A stretch of 64,000 nt of DNA from Scylla paramamosain. Lineage: Eukaryota > Arthropoda > Malacostraca > Decapoda > Portunidae. Every line of letters begins with the position of its first letter. Positions within the stretch are counted from its first letter, which is position 1. Of this stretch, positions 1 to 14,874 are shown piece by piece. The notes beneath the pieces are model-generated. The model did not search any database. It was not told the origin of the DNA and saw only the letters and a list, made by a program, of their open reading frames with translations. The translations under genes and the position numbers were made by a program. The stretch lies in contig NC_087171.1 in the NCBI RefSeq assembly GCF_035594125.1, forward strand, positions 17,205,767 through 17,269,766. The letters are read 5' to 3'.

Positions 1-257
1 AAAGCGATCTACTCTCCAACTTGACGAATTTCTCAGAATCATCATCGCTCAAGGAAATTGACGGCTCCTCTGAGACGTTCAAGCCTCTTCCCCTCATGTT
101 TTTGGCATACTCTGTTCTTTATTCTGGCCACGCACCCGAGTACCCATAAAGTGAGGGAAAAATACATGAAATACTTAATTGGACCCCAGAGTCATATTTC
201 ATCCGATGATAGAATTACGTAAAACTCGGGATATCTTATGCGAGAGCCAAACTTTCC

Positions 258-1078
<821 letters not shown>

Positions 1079-1318
1079 GTAAAAGTAAACAGGAGTAGAT
1101 AGAAGAAGGTGCAACTCTAAGATAAATTTGTGAAAATAGGAAACGGAGCGAATAAAAGAACGAGTGCAAAAGCAAGTAAGGAAAAGAAAAAAGAGGATGT
1201 AAAAAAAAATACTCTTCAAACGGACAGGCAATCAAGTGAATAAAATCAATAGACGGACAGACAGACAAGATGTTCCTTGATTTGAAAGACAAAAAGAAAA
1301 GCGATAGCGAGCAAGCGT

Positions 1319-1321
<3 letters not shown>

Positions 1322-1396
<75 letters not shown>
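1322..1396. repeat. (GA)n microsatellite, 75 bp
   Basis: Pure GA tract about 240 bp after another GA tract in the same orientation. The purine-rich spacer (AAAG/GAAA runs) gives a purine-biased + strand across 964-1396. Confidence 0.98.
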
Positions 1397-1399
<3 letters not shown>

Positions 1400-2075
1400 T
1401 AAAGGGTCGTGTAGAGTTTCGAAGCAATGTATTGGATTTTTCTTTTTTTACTTGCCTCGTCACTTGTACTATATCTTGTAGTATTATCACTCATATAGGA
1501 AGACAGACAAACATGCAGACGAAACAAAATAAAACCTAATATCATGCGGTAAAACATAGACACACACTATCTTGTTCATTCCCACTCATTCTCCATCATC
1601 ATCATCATCATCATCAACCCAGAAGTCTCTCCTAACTCTCTCCTCTCTTACTTCTCGCTTCTCGGTTCCTCGTCTATTTCCAGCAAAGTTCTCTTCAAAC
1701 ATCCATCTAATTTATCTGCGTGCCCAGCCTTATAATTTTCCTCCCATCACTAAATTGCTCTTATATTACATTATGCATCTATCTTCTATCCTCTCCACGC
1801 GTTTCATATCCTGCCTATCACCTGGCAATGAACAGCATCTGGCATCTGCCCTTTACTTGTGTTTTATGTGTTATTTTACAGCTTAGAAAACGTAAAAATA
1901 GCATCCTGTTCCGTTGGTTTTCTGTGTACATGCAAACATTACTATGCTCTGAAGAATAACAAAGGGAAACCACAATTGTAAAAAAAGGCCAAATTGACGG
2001 AACTGTACCCCAATACAACGAGACCATTAGATAGACTATAAGAGCCATTGGTATAACAGGAAAATTGATCATCCT

Positions 2076-2078
<3 letters not shown>
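1397..2078. other. Unique sequence with a small (ATC)n
   Basis: Pyrimidine-rich unique DNA with an (ATC)n of about seven units at 1594-1616. No gene is recognised; the open frames here are short and of ordinary intergenic composition. Confidence 0.5.

Positions 2079-2169
<91 letters not shown>
2079..2169. repeat. (AC)n microsatellite, 91 bp
   Basis: Pure AC alternation with abrupt borders (CTCTC before, ATGCTGG after). Confidence 0.98.
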
Positions 2170-2171
<2 letters not shown>

Positions 2172-2420
2172 CTGGACAGGCAAGGGAAATAATGGTCCAG
2201 CTTCACAATTATCGTTGGAATGAGGCTTGAGATAAAAATGTGTCATGGCCAAACTGGGGGAAAACATTTGCTTGCTCTTTTTCCTCCTGAACGGGATGGA
2301 TGAGTGAGCTGTAATTTCCCTAAGTCTTCGCGATGCAGTAAATCCCACTCGGTTGATTGCTTCCTTAATTGCCAAGTCGTGTTCCGCCCCAAGTTGAAGA
2401 CGTGGCCAGAAACGAGCTAG

Positions 2421-2590
2421 GAGGAGGAGGAGGAGGAGGAGGAGGAGGAGGAGGGGCAGGAGAAGAAGAAAGTAGTAGTGCTAGTAGTAATAGTAGTAGT
2501 AGTTGTTGTTTTTGTTTGTTGTTGTTGTTGTTGTTGTACTAGTAGTAGTAGTAGTACTAGTAGTAGTAGTAGTAGTAGTAGTAGTAGAAG
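2421..2590. repeat. Compound (GGA)n-(GTA)n-(TTG)n trinucleotide block
   Basis: GGA units (2421-2455), then AGT/GTA units (2471-2502), TTG units (2503-2536) and GTA units again (2540-2586). The motifs differ by single substitutions. Degenerate GGA/GAA purine-rich DNA continues to about 2790. Translated poly-Val and poly-Ser/Thr frames here are artefacts. Confidence 0.93.
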
Positions 2591-2790
2591 GGATAAAGGA
2601 CGCGGCAGAGGAGAACGAGGAGGAGGAATTTGAAGAGGAGTGGGTGGAGGAGGAAGAAAATGAGAAGGTGCATGACAAGAAAGAGAATTCAGGAGGAGGA
2701 AGAGGAGCAGGAGCAGGAATAAGATAAGGAAGAGGAAGCGTAGGATGCAAAGGAGAAAGAAGTAGAGGATGAAAAAGACGTAAGGATCTT

Positions 2791-3336
2791 TGTACATTGC
2801 ATATTCCTTTAGAAAGCGAGGCAGTCCGACGAAAGAGAGTCCTTTTTTCCCCCTCTCTCACTTGTTGCATGAGTATTTGTATTCTGTAACATTGTTTTCA
2901 CTTTCCTTTTACCTTTCTTTGCTACAACACACGGAGCCTTCAGATACCAGAAGCTCTTTCATGAACATGTTGTACTGTTAGGCGAATAAAAAAGGATACA
3001 TTTACCCTCTTTGAGATCTAAGGATATAGCATCAGGATACTCGAGACGTTGCCGAAGGGAGGGAAGGAGATCAACCTTCCTTTTGGCAACGAATGGAAAT
3101 GCCGTGAGTGAATGTAACATGAAAGTGCTGTCAAGTATTGCCTTTGATAACGAGGCGGGTATCCACCGTGCAGGGAGAGAAGCAGGAGTACGGAAAGGAT
3201 TCCTGATGCCCACCACACAGCGAAAGAGGGAAAGGAGAGTTAAGGCATCAGAAGTCTAGGAAAGGAGGCGCCTTAGGAACGAAGTGGATGAAATGAAAAC
3301 GCGCATAATTATTCATATAACCTTGTAACCCAGAAT

Positions 3337-3340
<4 letters not shown>
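2791..3340. other. Unique sequence, no gene recognised
   Basis: Overlapping frames of 60-85 codons on both strands at 2959-3259 have ordinary composition, no recognisable domain and no convincing splice sites. I treat them as chance. Confidence 0.45.
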
Positions 3341-3416
<76 letters not shown>

Positions 3417-3417
3417 G
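3341..3417. repeat. (GA)n microsatellite, 77 bp, one interruption
   Basis: GA tract broken once near 3403 (GAGGAGA) and ending in GGGCCCGCG. Confidence 0.97.
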
Positions 3418-3989
3418 GCCCGCGTACATGAATGAATTACTGAATATTCTTGGCTGTGTCCTCTGATAGTTTTTCTACCTCTTAGCTAAGTAGCACCAAC
3501 ATCTCGCACTCAAGCCAAGATCAGCTCCTTCATCCAACTTAAAGGGGAGGAAGACTGACTCTCAAATGGGGAAAGTCCTGTGGATCCCTGTCATTGCACT
3601 GCTCACTATCCCTCTCCTGAATGCAGATCTCCCAGTGAGCCAGCAGTGGTACTCAAAGGATCCTCCGTAGATATGAAAACAAGTGTTAGGTAAACCTTGA
3701 AAGCAGAGAATATAAAGAAGTTTGGAAGAGGGGGGGGAAAGAGGAGTCTGATAGCAAATAATAGAATGAAATGGAAGGAAAACAAAGGAAATTAAAAGAA
3801 GATTTGGAAACAAGCGCCTGGCGAGGGTGATAATATACAGTCGGTGTTTCCCAAAGCGATGAGGTACATTCATAAGGAAGCCAAGAAATGGACGAGCTTC
3901 TGCTTGGAAATTCATTGTGGGAAGCCTTTCTCCTTAGCTGATGATGCCTTGTTGCCACGTGCACACCACCTAGTCGATAGAATAGGGAA
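3418..3989. other. Unique sequence upstream of a LINE fragment
   Basis: No gene recognised. A 3562-3964 minus frame lacks any known motif. More of the LINE seen downstream might be hidden in decayed form, but I could not align it. Confidence 0.4.
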
Positions 3990-4270
3990 GTGGTCTGCGA
4001 GATAAAGATAAAAAAAAAGAGAAATGAGATGGTTTAGCCACGCAATAAGAAGAGAAGATCAGGAACCGAATAAAAGAAGCTGGAGGAAACCAGTTGAGGA
4101 AAGAAGATCGAGAGGAAGACAGAGAGTGAGATGGAGGGATGAAATTGCGTTAACACTGCATAGGATTGGAGTCACAGCTGAAGATGCAAGTTACAGAAAC
4201 AACCTGGAGGAGAAGCGTACGTGGCGCCAATCTCAGACTCAAGGGAAAAGACCATAAGAAGAAGAATTCC
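3990..4270 (+). mobile_element. LINE (endonuclease/reverse-transcriptase type) C-terminal ORF fragment and 3' end
   Basis: The frame from 4024 to the stop at 4257 (77 codons) begins MRWFSHAIRREDQEP and contains RRSRGRQRVRWRDEIALTL, followed by a VTAEDASYRNNLEEKRTW segment. This order (RWF/YGHV-like start, basic GRPRxRWxD stretch, a final A.DR..W helix) is the usual C-terminus of endonuclease/reverse-transcriptase ORF2 proteins of RTE-like and related LINEs, downstream of the RT domain. It is read directly; the clade is from memory and uncertain. The fragment starts in an A-run (about 4008-4020) and ends in an AAGAAG tail near 4264, so upstream RT sequence is absent: a 5'-truncated copy. The retained frame has no internal stop, suggesting moderate age. 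A host gene is unlikely. Confidence 0.72.
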
Positions 4271-6019
<1,749 letters not shown>

Positions 6020-6225
6020 AAGTCCACAAGGTTGTTAATGCTGAGTCTTTATGGAGCTTTAAAAGGAGATTATACTAATTTATGGATGATGATGATAGGT
6101 AAAAATACGTAGGTATGTTTAATGGGACTGGTACGTGTAGGCCTGATGGCTTCTTGCAGCCTCCTTTATTTTCTCATGTTCTTATATGTTCTCTGGAGAG
6201 GGTAAAATAAATAAATAAATAAAAA
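6020..6225 (+). mobile_element. LINE family A (CR1-like) 3' end, copy 1
   Basis: In frame the segment reads VVNAESLWSFKRRLY followed by FMDDDDR, then a 3' untranslated part containing ACGTGTAGGCCTGATGGCT (about 6133-6151). The same nucleotide string in slightly different form occurs on the minus strand at 56612-57045 and 62481-62810. VVNA..L.SFKRRLD.FM.DDD is the common C-terminus of decapod CR1-like reverse transcriptases (from memory). The copy ends in an (AAAT)n tail at about 6206-6225, typical of target-primed insertion. Everything upstream of the last ~20 codons is missing, so it is a severely 5'-truncated, dead copy. It is in the opposite orientation to the other two copies. Confidence 0.8.
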
Positions 6226-7065
6226 TTATAATAGTTTTGCTCTTCATCCTAATCTTCATCATATTCCATAATGACAAATTATTCATATGTAAGGAATATA
6301 CGAGTGCTTGAGATCTGTGTCACCATACGTAAAAAAAACTTACAAAATGGCTTCCCAACTGTCAAAAAAAAAAAAATCCATAACATAATCGTGAGTGGCT
6401 GCCGTGACCAGACTGGCTGTCCTTCATACCGACAAGCCAGACGTGAGAGTTTGTGTAATAGTCGCGAAATTCAGAGATGTAAAGCAAGCTTGTGTAATCA
6501 CCCTAGGACTTCTGACACGTGTGAAGTTCCTGACTCGATATGTCAAACGCAACAAAATACACAGCTACATTGCATTCAACCAATGGAACGTGCGCTTTTA
6601 CCTGACACATTTCGCAGTCGAGGAAGCAAGTTTTAGTCCATATTCAAGCGGAATGAGAGACTGAAACGAGAGAAAGGCCAGATGGAGGTGTTGACTTCTA
6701 TCACAATATTCATGTCCTTTTCTTCATTGGAGGTGCTAAGTATAGAAAAGTACGTTGTTGATTAAATGGTGCAGTGAGTCTCGTCTAAGGATTTATTTTG
6801 TGCCCACGATTTGTCATTGGCACGTAACTCAGTAATTGTAGATAGGTAATAATTAACAGTAACAGACGACCACTATTTATTTATTTATTTATTTTTTTTT
6901 TTTTTTGCCATCTTAATTACATGTTCTTGAAGGTACTGAAAGACGATGGACGGAGCGCCTCTTTTTTTATTAAGGGCAAATTCTCAGTCTTATTCTTTTC
7001 CTCATACTACGACTTTGTATCCGCCTTCCGCCCTCTCTTTCCTTATTGGTCTGGTCACGCCTCGC
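6226..7065. other. Unique sequence, unrecognised open frames
   Basis: Two overlapping + frames, 6271-6636 and 6395-6664, are SSR-free but match no family I know and lack clear splice sites. TTTA units and a T-run lie at 6874-6906. No gene called. Confidence 0.4.
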
Positions 7066-7110
7066 CGCCACCACCACCACCACCACCACCACCACCACCA
7101 CCACCACCAC
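7066..7110. repeat. (CAC)n trinucleotide array, ~45 bp
   Basis: About 15 CAC/CCA units, giving poly-Pro or poly-His frames that I do not regard as coding. Confidence 0.96.
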
Positions 7111-7628
7111 TACCACAACCATCATAGCATCTCTCAATATAAACATTATCCTTATCTCAGCTGCATTGTAAAGGCTCCGGTGGATATTACTGTGGTCTTC
7201 AAGGTGTCTGCATGATTCCAGCGATTGGTTAACAAGGATTCTGCACCATCAGTAGAAAAAAGAGAGATGAGAAACCTGATTAATCACTTATGTGGCGTCA
7301 GGTAATGGTCGCGGTGGGAGTCCAGGAGTTAAGGGTCTTTGTCTCGTGTAACTTGTAAAAGGGGAAAAAATATGAGATCGTTTACTCCCGTTTGTCTTTA
7401 ATCAAATCTAAAAAAAATAATAATAATAATAGCCATAGCATTTTTTCTATTGAAGCGGAAATCATTTTGCAGCTCTGAAATATGGAAAGTTTTGATTTAG
7501 TAATGATTTATACGTGCGCAATTATAAAATCCTGAATTATTATGGGATACCTTTTTTGTGATGAAAAGTAATTATTGAAATTTTGTGTTTTCATTAATCT
7601 ATTAACTGTTTGTTATTATCATTGGTTA

Positions 7629-7630
<2 letters not shown>
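7111..7630. other. AT-rich unique sequence
   Basis: Contains a short (AAT)n near 7417-7430. No gene recognised. Confidence 0.45.
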
Positions 7631-7698
<68 letters not shown>

Positions 7699-7699
7699 C
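7631..7699. repeat. (ATT)n trinucleotide array, ~69 bp
   Basis: Near-perfect ATT units ending in a short ATC run. Confidence 0.96.
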
Positions 7700-7916
7700 A
7701 TCATCGTCACCATGTGAGTGTAGATTCCCACGCTTTATGTACACAAAACGTTGAGTAATGTAGCTGACAGGCGAGAACTGAGGATATTTCATTGCGGAGT
7801 TAATTTCTTTAAAGTCTCCTCACAGTTACTTGTAGCTGGCAATGCTCGTTAAAATTGACTTGTGCCTGAGTATTTGAGGTTCGGGAGGTGTAAAGTTTTG
7901 AGTAGTACTTTGCAGT

Positions 7917-8246
7917 TCAGTGACGTGATAATAACATGTCTTCACTGAATGAGTCTTGTTTAACGATCTTGGTCTTCAGAAAGCGTTCCAGTTGTTTACT
8001 TTCTCGGATACCATTATGTGATCGACATCTCCCCAAGGCTTGCTTCACTTCTTCCTCCTTGCTGTTGTTTTGTTTTCGAATCATCTTGTCACCAGTTAGT
8101 AAAGGGTTAAAGACACCGATTTTCCCACCTGAATGCATGTCACATTTTCCTTTCAACTTTAAATTAGATGGAATCGCTGTATCGTATATTTGCATGTGAT
8201 AGAGCAATTTTCCTGTTGTATTTTTACGCTCCGTTTTGCTGAACAT
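7917..8246 (-). CDS. Unrecognised 109-codon ORF (doubtful)
   Basis: An ATG-to-stop frame on the minus strand, free of microsatellite and with protein-like composition (Lys/Arg/Ser rich, no low complexity). It begins MFSKTERKNTTGKLLYHM. I recognise no domain, signal peptide or membrane segment. The opposite strand is also open for 87 codons (7936-8199), which weakens the coding case. Splice sites, a poly(A) signal and a promoter are not evident. It could be a small exon, a decayed transposon ORF or chance. Confidence 0.13.
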   Translation of the reverse strand: MFSKTERKNTTGKLLYHMQIYDTAIPSNLKLKGKCDMHSGGKIGVFNPLLTGDKMIRKQNNSKEEEVKQALGRCRSHNGIRESKQLERFLKTKIVKQDSFSEDMLLSRH

Positions 8247-8721
8247 GTTGGCGATTACGAGATTAGATATGGAAAAATCAACGTTTTTAAAATTTGTTCG
8301 TACAGTGAAAGTCGCACGTCATAATTGATATCTGGTGAAAAAAAAAGTAACGACAGCGATTCTCACACTGAAATGAAATGTCATCGGTTAAGCAGATTAC
8401 GAATGTGATTGACTTGAAAGGGTAAATGTCCATCTGCTTCAGGAACAAGTGAAGCATTGATCATTTACAAAACGATGCATTTTTCAAGAACACACATAAA
8501 AAGACGCACAGGGAATCTTGTATTTTAGTTTGAAACTGCGACCACTTAGTTTTATTTGATTTATCCAGTAGTGAGCCTCGTGTGTCTCTTCAGGCACAAT
8601 GACAGTGTTGTACTGAACCAGTGGTCTGGCAGAGTATGACTGGAACATCAGCCAGACCCTGTGTAAAAAATAACGGTGCATGAGACTCGAGGCCCAACTG
8701 CTGTATTGTAATGAAATCAAC

Positions 8722-8754
8722 TGTGTGTGTGGGTGTGTGTGTGTGTGTGTGTGT
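8722..8754. repeat. Short (GT)n array, ~33 bp, interrupted
   Basis: GT units with one GGG interruption near 8730, followed by a GTATGTATGT-type stretch at 8772-8780. Confidence 0.95.

Positions 8755-10490
<1,736 letters not shown>

Positions 10491-10565
<75 letters not shown>
10491..10565. repeat. (CT)n microsatellite, 75 bp
   Basis: Pure CT tract, only 19 bp upstream of a long (TCC)n array. Confidence 0.98.
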
Positions 10566-10567
<2 letters not shown>

Positions 10568-10584
10568 CCTGTCAATACCGGCTA

Positions 10585-10677
10585 TCCTCCTCCTCCTCCT
10601 CCTCCTCCTCCTCCTCCTCCTCCTCCTCCTCCTCCTCCTCCTCCTCCTCCTCCTCCTCCTCCTCCCCCTCCCCCTCC
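10585..10677. repeat. (TCC)n trinucleotide array, ~93 bp
   Basis: About 26 perfect TCC units, then CCCCTC variants at the 3' edge. With the preceding CT tract it forms a ~190 bp pyrimidine strand with a 19 bp break. Confidence 0.97.
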
Positions 10678-10767
10678 CGACTATCTCCCACGCACTGCCT
10701 CCCTTGCCCAGCTCCCCCCAGAATGCTCCGCCTGAGTTAGCTTAGCGACCGTCTGATTCTATTTGTT

Positions 10768-10824
10768 ACAGTGGCTAATGTTCTCGATTTATCCGGCGGT
10801 AGTGACCTTAAGAGTTTGTTTCCA

Positions 10825-10916
<92 letters not shown>

Positions 10917-11180
10917 CCAAGAAACCCCTGGTTCGAATCCCGGGAGCGGCGAGGGATATAGGTGAGCCTCTTAATGTGTAGACTCTCTTCACGTAGTAGC
11001 AAGTAGGTACGGGATGTTACCTGAGGGGTTGTGACCTCGCTGTCCCGGTGTGTGGTGTGAGTGGTCTCAGTCCTATCCAAAGATCGGTCACTATGAGCTC
11101 TGAGCTCTTTCCGTTGGGTAACGGCTGGCTGGGTGACCAGCAGACGACCGTAGGTGAATCACATACACACAGACAAAGCG
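10768..11180 (+). mobile_element. tRNA-derived SINE-like element, interrupted by or flanking (AC)n
   Basis: GGTTCGAATCC at 10930-10940 is a perfect pol III B box; its flanks form a T-arm-like stem with one mismatch (CCTGG and CCCGG around TTCGAAT). Downstream is a body of about 230 bp containing GGCTGGGTGACCAGCAGACG (about 11129-11148), ending in a CA-rich tail near 11160-11175. An A-box-like TGGCTAATG lies at 10772. A (AC)n of 85 bp sits between A-box-like and B-box parts. Two readings: the (AC)n expanded inside the tRNA-derived head, or a 5'-truncated SINE abuts an independent (AC)n. The 10790-10830 spacer is longer than a tRNA would need, favouring caution. The body resembles a decapod SINE I remember; this is unverified. 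Confidence 0.55.
10831..10915. repeat. (AC)n microsatellite, 85 bp
   Basis: Pure AC, ending only 14 bp before the pol III B box of the SINE-like element. Confidence 0.98.
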
Positions 11181-11714
11181 AGTAAATAAAGAACTAAAGA
11201 AAAGGACCGAATGCAATTTCAGTTTTTTGGATGTGAGCTCTTTTGGAACTGTTTGATTGCCTGAAAGGACAACACATTCAAGGAGAAGCATTGTTGCAGC
11301 AGAGTTTAGAAGTTAATTTGTGTGAGTGTCCGCGCCAGACTAGTGTTATTTTACCACTTGTGCCCCTGTGTTATGTCTCTCTTTAATTTGTCTTTTTATT
11401 CATTACTCTTTGATTGTACTGTGAGATACGAGGATGTAAGCTATCTATCCGTTAGTCTACCTTTATGTGTCCTGTGTTCTTTCTCCTCATGTATACACCA
11501 AGCACAGTTTTTACGATGTATCCTCTTCAGAAAACGTCATATTCTTAGCGCCTTCATATGCATATTTATAAAGGAATAAAACGAGAATAAACGAGATCCG
11601 TAAAACAGTTTAAAAGTTATCACTAACAAAGTTGTGTGACGCCTTTTATATTCACGACGCTGCGCCTGACTCTCCTGCAGGGACGACTGGCACGACCCCG
11701 GCCACTCCACACCC

Positions 11715-11717
<3 letters not shown>
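11181..11717. other. Unique sequence
   Basis: No gene recognised. A 85-codon + frame at 11322-11579 has no known motif. Confidence 0.45.

Positions 11718-11776
<59 letters not shown>
11718..11776. repeat. (GA)n microsatellite, 59 bp
   Basis: Pure GA tract. Confidence 0.97.
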
Positions 11777-11778
<2 letters not shown>

Positions 11779-12231
11779 CAGAAACGTAGTTGATATGAAT
11801 ACCTGATTAGTTAATGATTTAAAAAAAATACGTCGAAAATGGACGATCATGAGGCAAAGGTTAAAACAAAACAGATACAGGAAGCGTGACACATGCGTAG
11901 ACATCAGTTACATATATATATTTTGTTCCATTTCATGATTTTTTTTTTTTTTTTTTTTTTTTTGGTGCGAGGGCGGTGAGGGACAAGCGTTCGTGGTGGC
12001 GTGAAGCATTAGTGTGATGTAGTATTATAATCAGTATAACTCCTTTTTTTTTTTTCTAATTCCTTTAGCTACTAAAGAAGAAGCACTAGTACTGTTTTTA
12101 TTCTTTTTTTCTCTCCCTCCATAAAGCCGAAATAAAAATGCAATTTCCTTAATGGAAAACTTTCTACCTGCCAAACTTTTCCTTGTCTTCATTTTTGGTC
12201 CTGAAGTGATTTGAACCACCTTCGTCGCTTC
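11777..12231. other. Unique sequence with a 25-bp T-run
   Basis: T-run at 11939-11963 and a shorter one at 12044-12055. No gene recognised. Confidence 0.45.
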
Positions 12232-12335
12232 TTTCTTTTTTTTTTCTTCTTCTTCTTCTTCTTTTTCTTTTTCTTTTTCTTTTTCTTTTTCCTTTTCTTT
12301 TCTTCTTCTTCTTCTTCTTCTTCTTCTTTCTTTTT

Positions 12336-12368
<33 letters not shown>

Positions 12369-12589
12369 CTTCTTCTTCTTCTTCTTCTTCTTCTTCTTCT
12401 TCTTCTTCTTCTTCTTCTTCTTCTTCTTCTTCTTCTTCTTCTTCTTCTTCTTCTTCTTCTTCTTCTTCTTCTTCTTCTTCTTCTTCTTCTTCTTCTTCTT
12501 CTTCTTCTTCTTTTTCTTCTTCTTCTTACTATTGTTATCATTATTATTGATGTTATTGTTGTTGTTTTTGCTGCTGCTGCTGCTGCTGC

Positions 12590-12626
<37 letters not shown>

Positions 12627-12695
12627 ATTGTTGTTTTTTGTTGTGATTCTCCTCCTCCTCCTCCTCCTCCTCTTCCTCCTCCTCCTCCTCCTCCT
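12232..12695. repeat. Large (TTC)n-(GTT)n-(CTG)n-(CTC)n block, ~464 bp
   Basis: Degenerate TTTTC/TTC (12232-12338), a nearly pure (TTC)n of about 190 bp (12340-12526), TTA/ATT variants (12528-12550), TTG and CTG units (12551-12640), then CTC units (12648-12694). The first ~295 bases are almost wholly pyrimidine on + (one A near 12339). Poly-Phe, poly-Leu and poly-Arg frames here are artefacts. Confidence 0.97.
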
Positions 12696-12850
12696 GCAAG
12701 CGCTGCCGACATGTATTCATAAATATCCTGTCTACAAACTTTACATTCATGCTGTCACGATAGTCATCTAAAATTCACCATTGGCCTTTCTTTGGTGTCG
12801 CCTGCTAAATATAGTAAGGGACTCAGGTGACGCCCACGGGAGTCGCGTTT

Positions 12851-12858
<8 letters not shown>

Positions 12859-12892
<34 letters not shown>
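12859..12892. repeat. (GT)n array, 34 bp
   Basis: Pure GT units, with a near-GT lead-in (CTGTGTGCGT) just upstream. Confidence 0.96.
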
Positions 12893-12895
<3 letters not shown>

Positions 12896-14143
12896 CAAGT
12901 GTCATATTAGTTTCTATGGCAACGGTGAAAGAATCTAAAAATATAACACGATTACAGGAAAAGGTAAATGGTTGTGTTTTGTTACCTGCTTTTTTTTTTC
13001 CCCCTATTTTGTTTCTCCATCTCTTCGCTGCATATACTTCTTTTTACTTCATTTCCTTCCTTTGTGTCAGCCTCATTTGTGTGCTTTCCCCTTTACCCTT
13101 TTTGTTTTGTTCGCCGCTGCGCTAAAACTGACAAGGATTTTTTCTTGTTATTTTTCCTTTCTTTCTTTTTTTTCATAGTCCTCAGCAATTTACAACTATT
13201 TTCTTTTTTTTCTCTTGGTTCTCGTGTTGTTTTTAATGGTCCTTCGACTTCGCGGTTTGGAAAATATATTCTGTTTTGCTTGTCTTTTTCTCGGTAGTGA
13301 GTGGCAGTGAGCACTTCCGGGTCCTAAAAAAAGGGTATTATGGATTGTATGGCTTGATGCTGTCATTTCCATACACACTTGATAACCTTTTATGGTCATT
13401 ATTTCATGTTATGGTTGCATCATATTTCTTCATATCCAGTGTATACATACATATTCATCCCCATACATATTCAGACGTCATTTTACTCATCTACATATAG
13501 GCTCAGCTCTCTCGCTCTTTCGCCAACATTTATTTATTTATTTATTATTTTTTTCCATCCCTCGCTAAGACAAACTTTTTAGAAATATTTCCTACATTTT
13601 CCAACTTGTTCAGTTTCAGTCGCGTTGAAACTCATCACAATATGGGCGCGGTGTTGTGCGGCGTCCCAGTGGATGCCGCTGCAAGCACATCCACCTCCTG
13701 GGAGCGTCTCGTAAAACTCGATTTGTAACATTACGACACAGCATTACAAAAACATGTCCGTGCAATTCATGAGGCATTTCAGTTTTGCCCTTTTTATACG
13801 TACCACCCTTCGGGAAACCACGCTTGAATATTCGCTGGTGAACTAGAATGTGAACCGTTTGTCCTGTTGTGGTGGTGAGCGAGTAACAGTGGTAGTAATG
13901 TTAGGAATAGGTTAGGAATAGTGGTCGTGGTTGGCAACTGAAATATTGCCATGAAATATACTAAGCAACAACAGATACAATGCCTTGTGGGAAGATGTTC
14001 TGAACACTGAGATTCACGTGTGTATATATATTAAGATATAAACACAACTTCACGTGTTTATAGATTTTTAAACTACACATAATCTCAATACAAGCACTCG
14101 TGTTCCATAAGTGGCAGTCGATGTTGTCCCTAAAATCCTCACT
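12893..14143. other. T-rich then unique sequence
   Basis: Pyrimidine/T-rich to about 13250, then mixed unique DNA with TTTA units at 13529-13545. A CpG-rich fragment lies near 13640-13690. No gene recognised. Confidence 0.45.
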
Positions 14144-14156
14144 ACACACACACACA

Positions 14157-14233
<77 letters not shown>
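14144..14233. repeat. Compound (AC)n-(CT)n microsatellite, ~90 bp
   Basis: AC at 14144-14158 switches directly to CT at 14159-14233; the junction is a single-base transition. Confidence 0.97.
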
Positions 14234-14236
<3 letters not shown>

Positions 14237-14633
14237 TTCGCTCTCGCTCCTGACGAAGGGAAGGTGTTCTCATAATTTCTTGGTCGGCCCTGCGTGCTGA
14301 GCGAGTCTTGACGTCCCTCCAGCACGAGGCATCCGCTATCCTGTAGTGCGGTAGTGCGGCGCTCGGGGATGGCAGGCAGGGTGAGAGGGGAGAATAAAGG
14401 AGAGCGTTGGGTAAGTGTTAGGGAGAGAGGGTGGTGAGTGGATTTGATGGAGAGAATGCTTTAGGAGAGCCTGAGGGAACGAGGGAAGTAGGGAGAGGAA
14501 GTGGGAGGAGTGCAAAGAAAGGATAAAGAAAGGAAGGTGAGAAGGAAGTGTGTGAATGTGAGAGAAAAAATAAAAGGAATAAAAGGATAACGGGAACTGA
14601 TATGTACTACGATTTTCTCATGCCTGCTGGATC
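14234..14633. other. G-rich unique sequence
   Basis: Purine/G-rich on + from about 14350 to 14530 (AGGGAGAG-type words). A donor-like GTAAGTG occurs at 14411 without an identifiable exon. No gene recognised. Confidence 0.45.
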
Positions 14634-14654
14634 GGATTGGATTGGATTGGATTG
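14634..14654. repeat. (GGATT)n pentanucleotide array
   Basis: Four consecutive GGATT units, directly upstream of a GT array. Confidence 0.93.
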
Positions 14655-14660
14655 CCCTTT

Positions 14661-14662
<2 letters not shown>

Positions 14663-14704
<42 letters not shown>
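14663..14704. repeat. (GT)n microsatellite, 42 bp
   Basis: Pure GT units; 118 bp upstream of a second GT array. Confidence 0.97.
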
Positions 14705-14705
<1 letters not shown>

Positions 14706-14819
14706 CGTCCAGGGATAAGCATGCATCGTAAGAGAGGTCCTTTGGTTAAGACTAATTTATATTCAATCATTTTCCCTATTTTAATTTTACCTCTTTGTGA
14801 CATCCACTAATCCATTGTC

Positions 14820-14822
<3 letters not shown>

Positions 14823-14873
<51 letters not shown>
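14823..14873. repeat. (GT)n microsatellite, 51 bp
   Basis: Pure TG/GT alternation. Confidence 0.97.

Positions 14874-14874
<1 letters not shown>

Noticed and set aside
7066..7110. Poly-His or poly-Pro peptide
   Set aside because: Artefact of a (CAC)n array.
10921..10946. A functional tRNA gene
   Set aside because: Only the T-arm/B-box part is present; acceptor and anticodon arms cannot be formed, and one T-stem pair is mismatched.
12164..12771. Long open frames of poly-Arg, poly-Phe and poly-Leu on both strands
   Set aside because: They are translations of the TTC/GTT/CTC array; no non-repetitive coding sequence flanks them.
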